From positions 1-64,000 of the forward strand of contig NZ_JACEZT010000002.1 of the NCBI RefSeq assembly GCF_014042345.1: 64,000 bases of DNA, read 5' to 3'. The notes under the pieces were generated by a model, which saw only the letters and a program-made list of their open reading frames with translations, did not search any database and was not told where the DNA came from. Within the stretch, counting starts at the first letter, position 1; every line of letters starts with the position of its first letter. Below, one piece after another: positions 17,845 to 27,369 of the stretch. The position numbers and the translations under genes were made by a program. The DNA comes from Rugamonas brunnea (GTDB taxonomy: Bacteria; Pseudomonadota; Gammaproteobacteria; Burkholderiales; Burkholderiaceae_D).

Positions 17845-18792
17845 ATGAAAATCGCATTCCTCGCCGATCCCCTGGCCAGCTTTAAGACCTACAAGGATTC
17901 GACCTACGCCATGATGGTGGAGGCGGCCGCGCGCGGCCACGCCGTCTACGCGTTCGAGCAGAAGGACATGGCACTCGACGGCGGCATCGTGTACGCCAAC
18001 GCGGCCCGCGTCATCCTCACCGGCGACGCCCACGACTGGTACCGGCTGGAGCCGCACCACGAGGCCGCCCTGACCGAGTTCGACGCCGTCATCCAGCGCA
18101 AGGACCCGCCGTTCGACATGGAGTACATCTACGGCACCTACCTGCTGGAGCTGGCCGAGCGCCAGGGCGCGCGCGTGTTCAACCGGCCCGACGCGATCCG
18201 CAACCACAATGAAAAGCTGGCCATCGCCCAGTTCAGCCAATTCACGGCGCCCACCCTGGTCACGTCCAGCGAGGCGCGGCTGCGCGCCTTCCAGGCCCAC
18301 CACGGCGACGTGATCCTCAAGCCGCTGGACGGCATGGGCGGCGCCGGCGTGTTCCGGGTCCAGGCCGACGGCATGAACCTCGGCTCCATCATCGAGACGC
18401 TGACCGACAATGGCCGCCGCACCATCATGGCGCAGCGCTACATCCCCGAGATCGTCAACGGCGACAAGCGGATCCTCGTCATCAACGGCAAGCCGGTGCC
18501 CTACGCGCTGGCGCGCATCCCGCAGGCGGGCGAAGTGCGCGGCAACCTGGCTGCCGGCGGCACGGGCGTGGCCCGTCCGCTGAGCGAGCGCGACCGCGAA
18601 ATCGCCGAGACGCTGGGGCCCGTATTGGCCAGCCGCGGCCTGTTGCTGGTAGGATTGGACGTGATCGGCGACTACCTGACCGAAGTGAACGTCACCAGTC
18701 CCACCTGCTTCCAGGAGATCACGCAGCAGACCGGCTTCAACGTGGCGGCCATGTTCATTGACGCGGTGGAGCAGGGCGCAACCCAGGCATGA
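17845..18792 (+). CDS. gshB: Glutathione synthetase
   Basis: ATP-grasp enzyme that adds glycine to gamma-glutamylcysteine. It begins [23 protein letters not shown], as in E. coli GshB. The ATP-binding region is [16 protein letters not shown], and [21 protein letters not shown] and [16 protein letters not shown] give the metal and substrate sites. The 315-residue length is normal. An in-frame ATG 12 bases earlier (17833) is possible; I chose 17845 from family alignment. TAAAAT at 17812 may be a separate -10 box, so gshB could have its own promoter as well as read-through from gshA. Confidence 0.95.
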   Translation: MKIAFLADPLASFKTYKDSTYAMMVEAAARGHAVYAFEQKDMALDGGIVYANAARVILTGDAHDWYRLEPHHEAALTEFDAVIQRKDPPFDMEYIYGTYLLELAERQGARVFNRPDAIRNHNEKLAIAQFSQFTAPTLVTSSEARLRAFQAHHGDVILKPLDGMGGAGVFRVQADGMNLGSIIETLTDNGRRTIMAQRYIPEIVNGDKRILVINGKPVPYALARIPQAGEVRGNLAAGGTGVARPLSERDREIAETLGPVLASRGLLLVGLDVIGDYLTEVNVTSPTCFQEITQQTGFNVAAMFIDAVEQGATQA

Positions 18793-18862
18793 AGTCACGA
18801 CTTGAAAAAAAATTATGCGGCGCGCGTTGTAAAGCGGCGCCGCTCACTGGCGGTTTAAACTT

Positions 18863-19270
18863 ATGGTAGGCATACTGCTTATGACTCACGCGCCGCTGGG
18901 GCAGGCGTTCATCGCTGCCTGCGCCCACGTTTTTCGCGGCCCGACGGAACGGCTGGAAGCGATCGACGTGGTGGCGGACCAGGACCTGGCCGAAGTGCAG
19001 GGACTGGCGGCGGCCGCCATCGCCCGGCTCGACGAGGGCGACGGCGTGCTGGTGATCACCGACATCAAGGGCGGTACCCCGGCCAACTGCTGCAATAAGC
19101 TGGCCGACGCCGGACGGGTGGAGGTGATCGCGGGTATCAGCCTGCCGATGCTGCTGCGGGCCATCACCTACCGGCGCGACACGCTGGACGTGGTGGTGGA
19201 AATGGCCCTGGCCGGCGCGCAGAGCGGCGCCGTGCGGGTCGACAACCGGATACGGCTGGGTCCGAACTAG
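18863..19270 (+). CDS. PTS mannose-type EIIA domain protein
   Basis: A 135-residue single-domain EIIA-Man. His9 in LLMTHAPLG is the phosphorylated residue, and TDIKGGTPANCC is the conserved second motif that packs near it. It takes phosphate from HPr, encoded 83 bases downstream. No IIB, IIC or IID gene is nearby, so the protein is probably regulatory rather than a sugar importer, as proposed for other Burkholderiales and Neisseria. A hairpin follows the stop. Confidence 0.9.
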   Translation: MVGILLMTHAPLGQAFIAACAHVFRGPTERLEAIDVVADQDLAEVQGLAAAAIARLDEGDGVLVITDIKGGTPANCCNKLADAGRVEVIAGISLPMLLRAITYRRDTLDVVVEMALAGAQSGAVRVDNRIRLGPN

Positions 19271-19288
19271 TCGCTCCGGGTTTTGAGT

Positions 19289-19320
19289 GGCCGCCGTCGT
19301 CGCTAAAGGCGGCCTTGTTT
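19289..19320 (+). terminator. Possible terminator or attenuator between EIIA and HPr genes
   Basis: GGCCGCC and GGCGGCC pair across a 12-base loop and are followed by TTGTTT. The T-run is interrupted, so termination may be partial. That could set the ratio of EIIA to HPr/EI. Confidence 0.5.
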
Positions 19321-19353
19321 GCAGTGCGCATTCCTGATTGAGAACAGAAAAAT

Positions 19354-19623
19354 ATGATTCAACAAGAACTTGAGATTATCAACAAGCTTGGTTTGCATGC
19401 GCGTGCTTCCGCCAAATTCACCCAACTGGCAGCAAAATATCAAAGCGACGTCTGGCTGACCCGCAATGCCCGCCGCATCAACGCCAAATCCATCATGGGC
19501 GTGATGATGCTGGCCGCCGGCAAGGGCGCCAAGGTCACGCTGGAGGCCGATGGCGCCGATGAGCAGGAATGCATCACGGCGCTGACCGCGCTGGTCAACG
19601 ACAAGTTCGGCGAAGGCGAGTAA
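19354..19623 (+). CDS. ptsH: Phosphocarrier protein HPr
   Basis: An 89-residue HPr. His15 in LGLHARASA is phosphorylated by enzyme I, and Ser46 in NAKSIMGVMML is the regulatory HPr-kinase site. It is the shuttle between EI, encoded next, and the EIIA protein upstream. The C-terminus GEGE is normal. The gap to the EI start is 44 bases. Confidence 0.95.
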   Translation: MIQQELEIINKLGLHARASAKFTQLAAKYQSDVWLTRNARRINAKSIMGVMMLAAGKGAKVTLEADGADEQECITALTALVNDKFGEGE

Positions 19624-19667
19624 TGCCCGCGGAACCCGGCCGTCCACGTATCCCGACAGGTTCACCC

Positions 19668-21407
19668 ATGGCATCTTTCACGCTACATGGCATTCCCGTA
19701 TCGCGCGGTATCGCGATCGGCCGGGCCCACCTGCTGGCGGCGGCCGCGCTCGAAGTCAAGCATTACCTGGTGGCCGAGGAGCACCTGGAGGCCGAGGTGC
19801 AGCGCCTGCAGCAGGCGCTGGTGGCCGTGCACAAGGAACTGCAGACCCTGTGGCTGGACCTGCCCAAGGATGCGCCCACGGAGCTGGGCGCGTTCATCGA
19901 CGTGCATGCGCTGATCCTGTCGGACCCCATGATCTCGGAGGCGCCGCTCGACATCATCCGCACCCGCCATTACAACGCCGAGTGGGCGCTGCTGACCCAG
20001 ATTGACGAGTTGTCGGCCCAGTTCGACGAGATCGAGGACCCCTACCTGCGCGAGCGCAAGGCCGACATCCAGCAAGTGGCCGAGCGCGTGCTCAAGGTGC
20101 TGATGGGCAGCGCCCAGCCGCTGGCCGCCGTCGGCGACGGCGAATACCAGGCCCAGATGATCGTCGTCGCGCACGACATCTCGCCGGCCGACATGCTGCA
20201 ATTCCGCGACCGTTCCTTCATCGGCTTCGTCACCGACGTCGGCGGCCAGAACTCGCACACGGCCATCGTGGCGCGCAGCCTCGACATCCCGGCCGCCGTC
20301 GGCATGTCGCAGGCGTCCACGCTGGTGGAGCAGGACGACTGGATCATCATCGACGGCGACGCCGGGGTGGTCATCGTCAACCCCAGCGCGCTGGTGCTGG
20401 AGCAGTACCGCGAGCGCCAGAACGCGCTGCAACGGGCCCGCAAGAAGCTCAACAAGCTGAAGAAGACCCCGGCCGTCACCAAGGATGGCACCCCGATCAC
20501 GCTGCTGGCCAACATCGAGCTGCCCGACGACTGCGCGGCCGCTATGGACGCCGGCGCCAACGGCGTGGGCCTGTTCCGCTCCGAATTCCTGTTCATGGGC
20601 CGCAACAGCCGCATTCCGTCCGAGGACGAGCAGTTCGAGCAGTACAAGCGGGCCGTAGTGGCCATGAAGGGCCGCCCCGTCACCATCCGCACGCTCGACA
20701 TCGGCGCCGACAAGCCGCTCGACCAGACCGAGCACACGGCCCTGAACCCGGCCCTGGGCCTGCGCGCCATCCGCTACTGTCTCGCTGAACCGCAGCTGTT
20801 CCTGTCCCAGTTGCGCGCCATCCTGCGCGCCTCTGCGTTCGGCAAGGTGCGCATCCTGATCCCCATGCTGGCGCACGCGTTCGAGATCGACCAGTCGCTG
20901 GCCATGATCGCCCAGGCTAAGGCCGAGTTGCGCGAGGAGGGCGTCAAGTTCGACGAAACGGTCGAAGTGGGCGCCATGATCGAGATCCCGGCCGCCGCGC
21001 TGGCGCTACCCATGTTCGTCAAGCGCATGGACTTCCTGTCGATCGGCACCAATGACCTGATCCAGTACACGCTGGCCATCGACCGGGTTGATTATGAGGT
21101 GGCGCACCTTTACAATCCCCTGCATCCGGCGGTGCTGCAGTTGATCGCCATGACCATCGCGGCCGGCAACAAGGCCGGCATCGACGTGGCCGTGTGCGGC
21201 GAGATGGCGGGCGACGTCAAGCTCACCCGCCTGCTGCTGGGCATGGGCTTGCGCGAATTCTCCATGCACCCGGCGCAGCTGTTGTCGGTCAAGCAGGAGA
21301 TCCTGAACAGCGACCTGGCGCGGCTGGCGTCCCAGACGCGCAAGATCATGCGTTCGATGGAACCGGATGCCATCGCCGACGCGGTCCAGCAATTGCAGCT
21401 GATGTAA
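19668..21407 (+). CDS. ptsI: PTS enzyme I (phosphoenolpyruvate-protein phosphotransferase)
   Basis: It takes phosphate from phosphoenolpyruvate and passes it to HPr. The 579-residue protein has the N-terminal HPr-binding helices and the active His in GGQNSHTAIVARSL. The PEP-utilising TIM barrel follows, with GLFRSEFLFM, TIRTLDIGADKP, FLSIGTNDLIQYTLAIDR and VCGEMAGD. The open frame reaches back to 19569 inside ptsH; the ATG at 19668 starting MASFTLHGIPVSRG fits the family. With HPr and EIIA it forms a complete phosphorelay without a visible transporter. Confidence 0.95.
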   Translation: MASFTLHGIPVSRGIAIGRAHLLAAAALEVKHYLVAEEHLEAEVQRLQQALVAVHKELQTLWLDLPKDAPTELGAFIDVHALILSDPMISEAPLDIIRTRHYNAEWALLTQIDELSAQFDEIEDPYLRERKADIQQVAERVLKVLMGSAQPLAAVGDGEYQAQMIVVAHDISPADMLQFRDRSFIGFVTDVGGQNSHTAIVARSLDIPAAVGMSQASTLVEQDDWIIIDGDAGVVIVNPSALVLEQYRERQNALQRARKKLNKLKKTPAVTKDGTPITLLANIELPDDCAAAMDAGANGVGLFRSEFLFMGRNSRIPSEDEQFEQYKRAVVAMKGRPVTIRTLDIGADKPLDQTEHTALNPALGLRAIRYCLAEPQLFLSQLRAILRASAFGKVRILIPMLAHAFEIDQSLAMIAQAKAELREEGVKFDETVEVGAMIEIPAAALALPMFVKRMDFLSIGTNDLIQYTLAIDRVDYEVAHLYNPLHPAVLQLIAMTIAAGNKAGIDVAVCGEMAGDVKLTRLLLGMGLREFSMHPAQLLSVKQEILNSDLARLASQTRKIMRSMEPDAIADAVQQLQLM

Positions 21408-21443
21408 CCATCATCGCGGTACAATCTGCATTGCTGGCAAGCC

Positions 21444-21470
21444 TGCGGAACCCACCCTCGCGGTTCCGCA
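21444..21470 (+). other. Strong hairpin between ptsI and metX
   Basis: TGCGGAACC and GGTTCCGCA form a perfect 9-bp stem with a 9-base loop, 49 bases before the metX start. No T-run follows, so it is not a classic terminator. It could be part of a metX leader or an mRNA end. I could not match it to a known SAM or SAH riboswitch. Confidence 0.4.
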
Positions 21471-21518
21471 TTGATTATCTGGCCCGTGGGGCCGCCCCCT
21501 AGACAACCCAAAAAACAC

Positions 21519-22709
21519 ATGCCATCCATTGGATACGTGTCGCCGCAAACCATGCATTTCCCGCAGCCGCTGGCGCTGCAAAGCGGCGCCACGCTGCAAG
21601 ACTACACGCTGATGTACGAAACCTACGGCACCCTGAACGACGACAAGTCGAACGCGGTGCTGGTCTGCCACGCCCTGAACGCTTCGCACCACGTGGCCGG
21701 CGAATACGAGGGCAAGCCGAAAAGCACCGGCTGGTGGGACAACATGGTGGGACCGGGCAAGCCGCTCGACACCGACAAGTTCTTCGTCATCGGCGTCAAC
21801 AACCTCGGCTCCTGCTTCGGCTCCACGGGCCCCATGCACACCAATCCGGCCACCGGCAAGCCCTATGGCGCCGCTTTCCCCGTGGTGACGGTGGAAGACT
21901 GGGTGGCCTCGCAGGCGCTGCTGGCCGACCGGCTGGGCATCCAGCAATTCGCCGCCGTCATGGGCGGCTCGCTGGGCGGTATGCAGGCGCTGGCCTGGAG
22001 CATCATGTACCCGGACCGGCTGCGCAACTGCGTGGTGATCGCCTCCACGCCCAAGCTGTCGGCCCAGAACATCGCCTTCAACGACGTGGCGCGCCAGGCC
22101 ATCCTGTCCGACCCGGACTACCATGGCGGCGACTTCTACGAGCACGGTGTGGTGCCGCGCAACGGCCTGCGCGTGGCGCGCATGGTCGGCCACATCACCT
22201 ACCTGTCGGACGACGACATGGCCGAGAAGTTCGGCCGCAAGCTGCGCGACGTCTCCAAGAACGGCGACGGCAACTACAAATTCGGCTTCGGCGTCGATTT
22301 CGAGATCGAGTCCTACCTGCGCTACCAGGGCGACAAGTTCAGCGAATACTTCGACGCCAACACCTATTTGTTGATCACCAAGGCGCTCGACTACTTTGAC
22401 CCGGCCCGTGCCCACGGCGGCGACCTGGCCAAGACCTTGGCCGGCACCAAGGCCAAGTTCCTGCTGGCGTCCTTCACCACCGACTGGCGTTTCTCGCCCG
22501 CGCGCAGCCAGGAGATCGTGCAGGCGCTGGTGCGCAACCGCCGTCCCGTCACCTACGCCGAGATCGACGCGCCGCACGGCCACGACGCCTTCCTGCTGGA
22601 AGACCCGCGCTACATGAACCTGGTGCGTGCCTACTACGAGCAGGTGTGGAAAGAGCTGGGCGCGCCCGCGCAGGCGGCGCCCGCCAGCAGCAACAAGGAG
22701 TACGCATGA
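21519..22709 (+). CDS. metX: Homoserine O-acyltransferase MetX
   Basis: Alpha/beta-hydrolase-fold enzyme that acylates L-homoserine, opening methionine synthesis. The oxyanion region [12 protein letters not shown], the nucleophile Ser151 in [10 protein letters not shown] and the catalytic His in [11 protein letters not shown] are clear. The length of 396 residues is normal. Many proteobacterial MetX proteins use succinyl-CoA rather than acetyl-CoA, and the sequence does not let me decide by eye. The frame extends to 21471, but ATG 21519 ([14 protein letters not shown]) is the family start. The stop overlaps the metW start, giving translational coupling. Confidence 0.93.
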   Translation: MPSIGYVSPQTMHFPQPLALQSGATLQDYTLMYETYGTLNDDKSNAVLVCHALNASHHVAGEYEGKPKSTGWWDNMVGPGKPLDTDKFFVIGVNNLGSCFGSTGPMHTNPATGKPYGAAFPVVTVEDWVASQALLADRLGIQQFAAVMGGSLGGMQALAWSIMYPDRLRNCVVIASTPKLSAQNIAFNDVARQAILSDPDYHGGDFYEHGVVPRNGLRVARMVGHITYLSDDDMAEKFGRKLRDVSKNGDGNYKFGFGVDFEIESYLRYQGDKFSEYFDANTYLLITKALDYFDPARAHGGDLAKTLAGTKAKFLLASFTTDWRFSPARSQEIVQALVRNRRPVTYAEIDAPHGHDAFLLEDPRYMNLVRAYYEQVWKELGAPAQAAPASSNKEYA

Positions 22710-23317
22710 ATTTTGAACAGTTAAGCAGCGCCCGTCCCGACCTCGCCTTCATCGCCCACTGGGTGCCCAAGCAGTCGCACGTGCTGGACGTGGGCTGCGG
22801 CGACGGCGTCATGCTCGACTACCTGCAGACCGACCGCCAGTGCAGCGGCTACGGCATCGAGATCGCAGACGACAAAGTGCTCGACAGCACCCGGCGCGGC
22901 GTGTGCGTGATCCAGCAGGACATGGAAAAAGGCCTGGGCCTGTTCGCCGACAATTCTTTCGACACCGTGCTGTGCCTGTCCTCGCTGCAGATGATGAAGC
23001 ACGTCGAACCGCTGCTGCGCGACATTGTGCGGGTGGGGCGCGAAGCCATCGTCTCCTTCCCCAACTTCGCCTACTGGCCGCACCGGGTGGCGCTGCTCAA
23101 CGGCCGCATGCCGGTCTCCAAGTCGCTGCCCTACCAGTGGTACGACACGCCCAACGTGCGCTGCGCCACCATCAATGACTTCCGCGAACTGGCCGAGGAG
23201 TGCGGGCTGGAAGTGCTCGAATGCGTGGCCCTGGCGGCCGGCGAGCAGGTCTCCGTGCTGCCCAACCTGCGCGGTGACCTGGCCGTGTTCCGGCTGCGTA
23301 AGAAGGCCCTGACCTGA
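22706..23317 (+). CDS. metW: Methionine biosynthesis protein MetW
   Basis: A 203-residue class I methyltransferase-fold protein with SAM motif [14 protein letters not shown]. The family has conserved [19 protein letters not shown] and [19 protein letters not shown]. It is almost always coupled to metX and is needed for full homoserine acylation. Here the start overlaps the metX stop (ATGA), preceded by AAGGAG. Its stop TGA shares a base with the next start. Confidence 0.95.
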   Translation: MNFEQLSSARPDLAFIAHWVPKQSHVLDVGCGDGVMLDYLQTDRQCSGYGIEIADDKVLDSTRRGVCVIQQDMEKGLGLFADNSFDTVLCLSSLQMMKHVEPLLRDIVRVGREAIVSFPNFAYWPHRVALLNGRMPVSKSLPYQWYDTPNVRCATINDFRELAEECGLEVLECVALAAGEQVSVLPNLRGDLAVFRLRKKALT

Positions 23318-24603
23318 TGGCGGCGCCGGAGCCCGTGGCGCCCCAGCCGGCCGCACCCGCGACCAGTTGGCGCACCTACCTCAATGGCCGCACCGTGGCC
23401 ATTTTGTTCCTGGGCTTCAGCTCCGGCCTGCCGCTGTACACGCTGATCTACCTGATGCAGGCCTGGCTGGCCACCTCGGGCCTGGACGTCAAGGCGCTGG
23501 GCCTGTTCGCGCTGGTCACGTCGCCGTACACCTTCAAGTTCCTGTGGGCGCCGTTCATGGACCGCTACAGCCTCGGCCCGCTGGGCCGGCGCCGCGGCTG
23601 GATGGCGCTGACCCAGTTGCTGCTGTTTGTGACCATGGGGGCCATGGGCATGCTGGACCCGAAAACCCAGCTGGGCCTGATCGCCGTGTTCGTGGCCGGC
23701 GTGGCCTTCCTGTCGGCCAGCCAGGACGTGGTGATCGACGCCTTCCGGCGCGAGTCGCTCAGCGACGCCGAACAGGGCCTGGGCGCAGCCGTCATCGTCA
23801 ACGCCTACAAGGCGGCCAGCCTGGTGCCCAGCGCATTGGGGCTGGTGCTGGCCGACAGCATGCCGTGGCAGACCGTGTTCTGGATCGTGGCCGCCTTCAT
23901 GCTGCCCGGACTGGCCTGCACACTGCTGGTCAGGGAGCCGGCCGTGTACGGCGAACCGCCGCGCAATCTGCAGCAGGCCATCGTGCTGCCGTTCCGCGAA
24001 TTCGTGCGGCGCGACGGCTGGAGCAAGGCCTTCATGATCATCGCCTTCGTGCTGCTGTATAAACTGGGCGACAGCATGGCCACCGCCTTGTCGACCAAGT
24101 TCTTCCTCGATATCGGTTTCAGCACCAAGCAGATCGGGCTGGCGGCCAACGCCACCGGCTGGTGGGCCAGCCTGGCTGGCGGCGTGGTGGGCGGGGTGTG
24201 GATGGTCAAGTTGGGCATCAACCGCGCGCTGTGGGTGTTCGGCGTGCTGCAGGCGCTGGCCATCCTGGGCTTCGCGTGGCTGGCGCAGGTGGGCGCCAAC
24301 CCGGTGCTGCTGAGCGCCGTGTACGGCTTTGAAGCGTTCGCCAGCACCGGGCTGGGCGCGGCCGCGCTGGTGGCGTTTATCTCGCGTTCCACCGATCCGC
24401 GTTACACTGCTACCCAATACGCGCTGTTTTCCAGCCTCGCCGCTGTGCCGCGCACCTTTATCAATTCCTCGGTCGGCTTCATCGTGGCCGAAACGGGCTG
24501 GTTCACGTTCTTTATCGTGTGCTTTGTCCTCGCATTTCCTGCCATGATGATGCTGCCGAAAATCGCACCATGGAATGCACCACATGAACACCCTCAAACG
24601 TAG
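23317..24603 (+). CDS. ampG: AmpG-family muropeptide MFS transporter
   Basis: Inner-membrane permease that imports anhydro-muropeptides for cell-wall recycling. The 428-residue protein has about 12 hydrophobic helices. AmpG marks include FSSGLPLYTLIYLMQAWL, FLWAPFMDRYSLGPLGRRRGW and ASQDVVIDAFRRE. The start overlaps the metW stop by one base, and its 3' end overlaps the M48 protease gene. The coupling to metXW looks like economy of layout rather than shared function. Other MFS substrates cannot be excluded. Confidence 0.88.
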   Translation: MAAPEPVAPQPAAPATSWRTYLNGRTVAILFLGFSSGLPLYTLIYLMQAWLATSGLDVKALGLFALVTSPYTFKFLWAPFMDRYSLGPLGRRRGWMALTQLLLFVTMGAMGMLDPKTQLGLIAVFVAGVAFLSASQDVVIDAFRRESLSDAEQGLGAAVIVNAYKAASLVPSALGLVLADSMPWQTVFWIVAAFMLPGLACTLLVREPAVYGEPPRNLQQAIVLPFREFVRRDGWSKAFMIIAFVLLYKLGDSMATALSTKFFLDIGFSTKQIGLAANATGWWASLAGGVVGGVWMVKLGINRALWVFGVLQALAILGFAWLAQVGANPVLLSAVYGFEAFASTGLGAAALVAFISRSTDPRYTATQYALFSSLAAVPRTFINSSVGFIVAETGWFTFFIVCFVLAFPAMMMLPKIAPWNAPHEHPQT

Positions 24604-25471
24604 CGCACTGGCGCTGGCGCTGGTGGCCGGACTGGCCGCCGCGCCGTTGGCATCGACGCAAAATTATTCGGACGGCATCCCCGTCAAGCCGATGTCGAAG
24701 TTCCGCAATTTCGAAGACCAGCAGCAGGTGGACCAGCAGTCGCGCCAGCAGTACCAGCAATTGCTGGGCCAGGCGCAGCAGAAGCAGGCGCTGATGCCGG
24801 ATAACCACCCGCAGGTGATCCGCCTGCGCGCCATCGCGCGCCGCCTGATCCCGTTCACCACGCGCTGGAATCCGGAGGCGGCCAACTGGAAGTGGGAAGT
24901 GAACCTGCTCAATTCGGCCACCGTGAACGCGTTCTGCATGCCGGGCGGGCGCATCGCTTTCTACAGCGGCATCCTCACCAAGCTCAATCTGACGGACGAT
25001 GAAGTGGCGATCGTGATGGGCCACGAGATCGGCCATGCGCTGCGCGAGCATGGCCGCGAGCAGGCCGGCAAGGCCACCACAGCCAACCTGTTCGGCCGCG
25101 TGGCCAGCATTGGCCTGTCGGCCTGGCTGGGCGTGGACCAGCGCCTGACGGACGCCGGCGCCAATGCCGTCACCCAACTGGCCGTGCTCAAATTCTCGCG
25201 CGAGGACGAGAGCGAGGCCGACGACGTGGGCCTGGACCTGGCGGCGCGCGCCGGCTTCGACCCGCGCGCGGGCGTGGCCTTGTGGACCAAGATGGGCCAG
25301 CTCAATCAGGGCCAGCCACTGGAATTCCTGTCCACCCACCCGAGCGGCAATTCCCGCATCGATGACATGAACCGCAACATGCCGCTGGTGCTGCCCGTGT
25401 TCGCGCGCGCACGCGGACTGGACCCGAACGCGCTGCCGCCGTACCACTCGATGGCCATCAGCCGGCGCTGA
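24584..25471 (+). CDS. Periplasmic M48-family metalloprotease
   Basis: Exported zinc protease of the BepA/LoiP group. It has a signal peptide (SALALALVAGLAAAPLAST) and a catalytic HEIGH in IVMGHEIGHALREH. The third ligand Glu is in EDESEADDVGLDLAARAGF. A C-terminal STHPSGNSRID motif is typical. The frame opens three codons earlier; ATG 24584 puts the signal peptide at the start. Such proteases degrade misfolded outer-membrane proteins. The gene starts 20 bases inside ampG and is followed after one base by the pseudouridine synthase gene. Confidence 0.9.
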   Translation: MNTLKRSALALALVAGLAAAPLASTQNYSDGIPVKPMSKFRNFEDQQQVDQQSRQQYQQLLGQAQQKQALMPDNHPQVIRLRAIARRLIPFTTRWNPEAANWKWEVNLLNSATVNAFCMPGGRIAFYSGILTKLNLTDDEVAIVMGHEIGHALREHGREQAGKATTANLFGRVASIGLSAWLGVDQRLTDAGANAVTQLAVLKFSREDESEADDVGLDLAARAGFDPRAGVALWTKMGQLNQGQPLEFLSTHPSGNSRIDDMNRNMPLVLPVFARARGLDPNALPPYHSMAISRR

Positions 25472-25472
25472 C

Positions 25473-26381
25473 ATGGCGGCCAACGCACACAAGCATGGCA
25501 AGCCGCCGCTGCCCATGCGCGACGGCGTCATGCCCAGCTATTTGTGGCTGCAGGGCGGCGACTGGCCGGACATGCTGACCTTCATGGCCGAGCGCTTTCC
25601 GGCCGTGACGAAAGAGGACTGGCGCACGCGCATGGAGAAGGGCGGGGTGGTGGACGCCAGCGGCACGCCGCTGCTGCCGCACAGCCCTTACCGGCGCGGC
25701 ATCCGTATCTTCTACTACCGCGAGCTCGATGTGGAAACGCCGATTCCGTTCCACGAGGAGATCCTGTACCAGGACGACGACCTGCTGGTGGTGGACAAGC
25801 CTCACTTCGTGCCCATGATCCCGACCGGGCGCTTCCTGCATGAGTCGCTGCTGGTGCGCCTGAAGAAGAAGCTGGGCATGGAGGAGCTCACGCCCATCCA
25901 TCGGCTCGACCGCGAAACGGCCGGCGTGGTGATCTTCTCGTGCCGTCAGGTCACGCGCGGCGCCTACCAGTCGCTGTTCCAGAAGCGCGCCATCGCCAAG
26001 GAATATGAGGCGCTGGCCGCGCCGCTGGCCGGCTACGACTTCCCGTTCACCTACCGCAGCCGCATGGTCGATGGCGAGAAATTCTTCGTGATGAAGGAGG
26101 AGGAGGGCGAGCCCAACTCAGAAACGGTGATCGACGTGATCGAACACCGGGCCGACGCCACGCTGTACCGCTTGCGGCCGCACACGGGCCGCAAGCATCA
26201 GCTGCGCGTGCATATGGCGTCGCTGGGCGTTCCCATCGTGAACGATGCGTTCTACCCGGTGGCGCTGCCGTGCAAGCAGGATGACGTATCGCAGCCGTTA
26301 AAACTGCTGGCGCGCGCCATCGCGTTCGACGACCCGTTCACGGGCGAGCGGCGCCAGTTTTTCAGCCGGCGCACGCTGTAA
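25473..26381 (+). CDS. RluA-family pseudouridine synthase
   Basis: It isomerises uridine to pseudouridine in RNA. The catalytic motif HRLDRETAG, with the essential Asp, lies near residue 147. It is preceded by DDDLLVVDKPHFVPMIP and followed by RPHTGRKHQLRVHMASLG. The N-terminal ~85 residues replace a normal S4 domain with a different helical region (YLWLQGGDWPDMLTFMAERFP). It is therefore a RluA/TruC-like branch whose target I cannot assign. The start lies one base after the M48 stop. Confidence 0.9.
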   Translation: MAANAHKHGKPPLPMRDGVMPSYLWLQGGDWPDMLTFMAERFPAVTKEDWRTRMEKGGVVDASGTPLLPHSPYRRGIRIFYYRELDVETPIPFHEEILYQDDDLLVVDKPHFVPMIPTGRFLHESLLVRLKKKLGMEELTPIHRLDRETAGVVIFSCRQVTRGAYQSLFQKRAIAKEYEALAAPLAGYDFPFTYRSRMVDGEKFFVMKEEEGEPNSETVIDVIEHRADATLYRLRPHTGRKHQLRVHMASLGVPIVNDAFYPVALPCKQDDVSQPLKLLARAIAFDDPFTGERRQFFSRRTL

Positions 26382-26442
26382 GCGCACGCACCGCCGGCGC
26401 ACACCGTTGGGGCGCGCCATCGGCACTGGGGAGGGCGGCCGC

Positions 26443-27213
26443 TCAGGCCGTGTATTCGATGGTCAGCGGGGCGTGGTCGGAGAAGCGCTCATCCTTGTAG
26501 ATGGCCACCGTGCGCGCTTGCGCCGCGATGCCGGGCGTGGCTACGTGATAGTCGATGCGCCACCCCACGTTCTTGGCCCAGGCCTGGCCACGGTTGCTCC
26601 ACCACGTGTACTGTTCCTCGCGCTTGTCGAGGCCACGGTGCACGTCCACGTAGCCCACCTCATCGAAGATGCGGGTCATCCAGGCCCGTTCCTCGGGCAG
26701 GAAACCGGAATTCTTCTTGTTGCCCTTCCAGTTCTTCAGGTCGATCTCGTGGTGGGCGATATTCCAGTCGCCGCAGATCACCACTTCACGGCCTTCGGCG
26801 CGCAGCGCCTCCAGGTGCGGCAGGAACAGGTCCATGAAGCGGAATTTCGCTTCCTGGCGTTCGGGGCCGGACGAACCAGATGGGCAGTAGACGGAAATGA
26901 TGGTCAACTGGCCGAAATCGCAACGCACGTAGCGGCCTTCGGCGTCGAATTCCGGGCTGCCGAAGCCGATCAGCACGCGGTCCGGTTGCATCTTGCTATA
27001 GACGCCGGTGCCGGAATAGCCCTTTTTCTCGGCGTAGTGGAAGTGGCCATGGTAGCCGCCCGGGTTGAGGAATTCAGGCGTCATGTCGGCTTGCTGCGCC
27101 TTGAGTTCCTGGACGCAGACGAAATCGGCATCCTGCGCGGCCATCCAGGTGAAAAAGCCCTTGGAGGCGGCGGAACGGATACCGTTCAGATTGGCGGAGA
27201 TTATTTTTGGCAT
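26443..27213 (-). CDS. xth: Exodeoxyribonuclease III
   Basis: AP endonuclease and 3'-5' exonuclease of base-excision repair. The 256-residue protein starts MPKIISANLNGIRSA and has VCVQELKAQ (metal Glu), VYCPSG, VICGDWNIAHHEIDLKN (catalytic Asp and Asn), WRIDYHVAT and the terminal SDHAPLTIEY with the active His. The open frame continues far upstream on the minus strand; the ATG at 27213 is the family start. It is transcribed divergently from pyrE. Confidence 0.95.
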   Translation of the reverse strand: MPKIISANLNGIRSAASKGFFTWMAAQDADFVCVQELKAQQADMTPEFLNPGGYHGHFHYAEKKGYSGTGVYSKMQPDRVLIGFGSPEFDAEGRYVRCDFGQLTIISVYCPSGSSGPERQEAKFRFMDLFLPHLEALRAEGREVVICGDWNIAHHEIDLKNWKGNKKNSGFLPEERAWMTRIFDEVGYVDVHRGLDKREEQYTWWSNRGQAWAKNVGWRIDYHVATPGIAAQARTVAIYKDERFSDHAPLTIEYTA

Positions 27214-27369
27214 GGGATACGTTGCGTGGCGTCGCGGGCGGTGCCCGATGGAAAAGCCGCCAGTGTAGCGTGTTTTGCGCGGCCTCGTCCGCGCTGGCGG
27301 CGGGCGGCTTTGATTGTCCTGACCGGGCGCGCGGATTAAAATACAGGCACTTTTACAAAATGAGGCTAT

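Noticed and set aside
21408..21518. SAM-II or SAH riboswitch before metX
   Set aside because: A strong hairpin exists, but I could not match the conserved core of either class.
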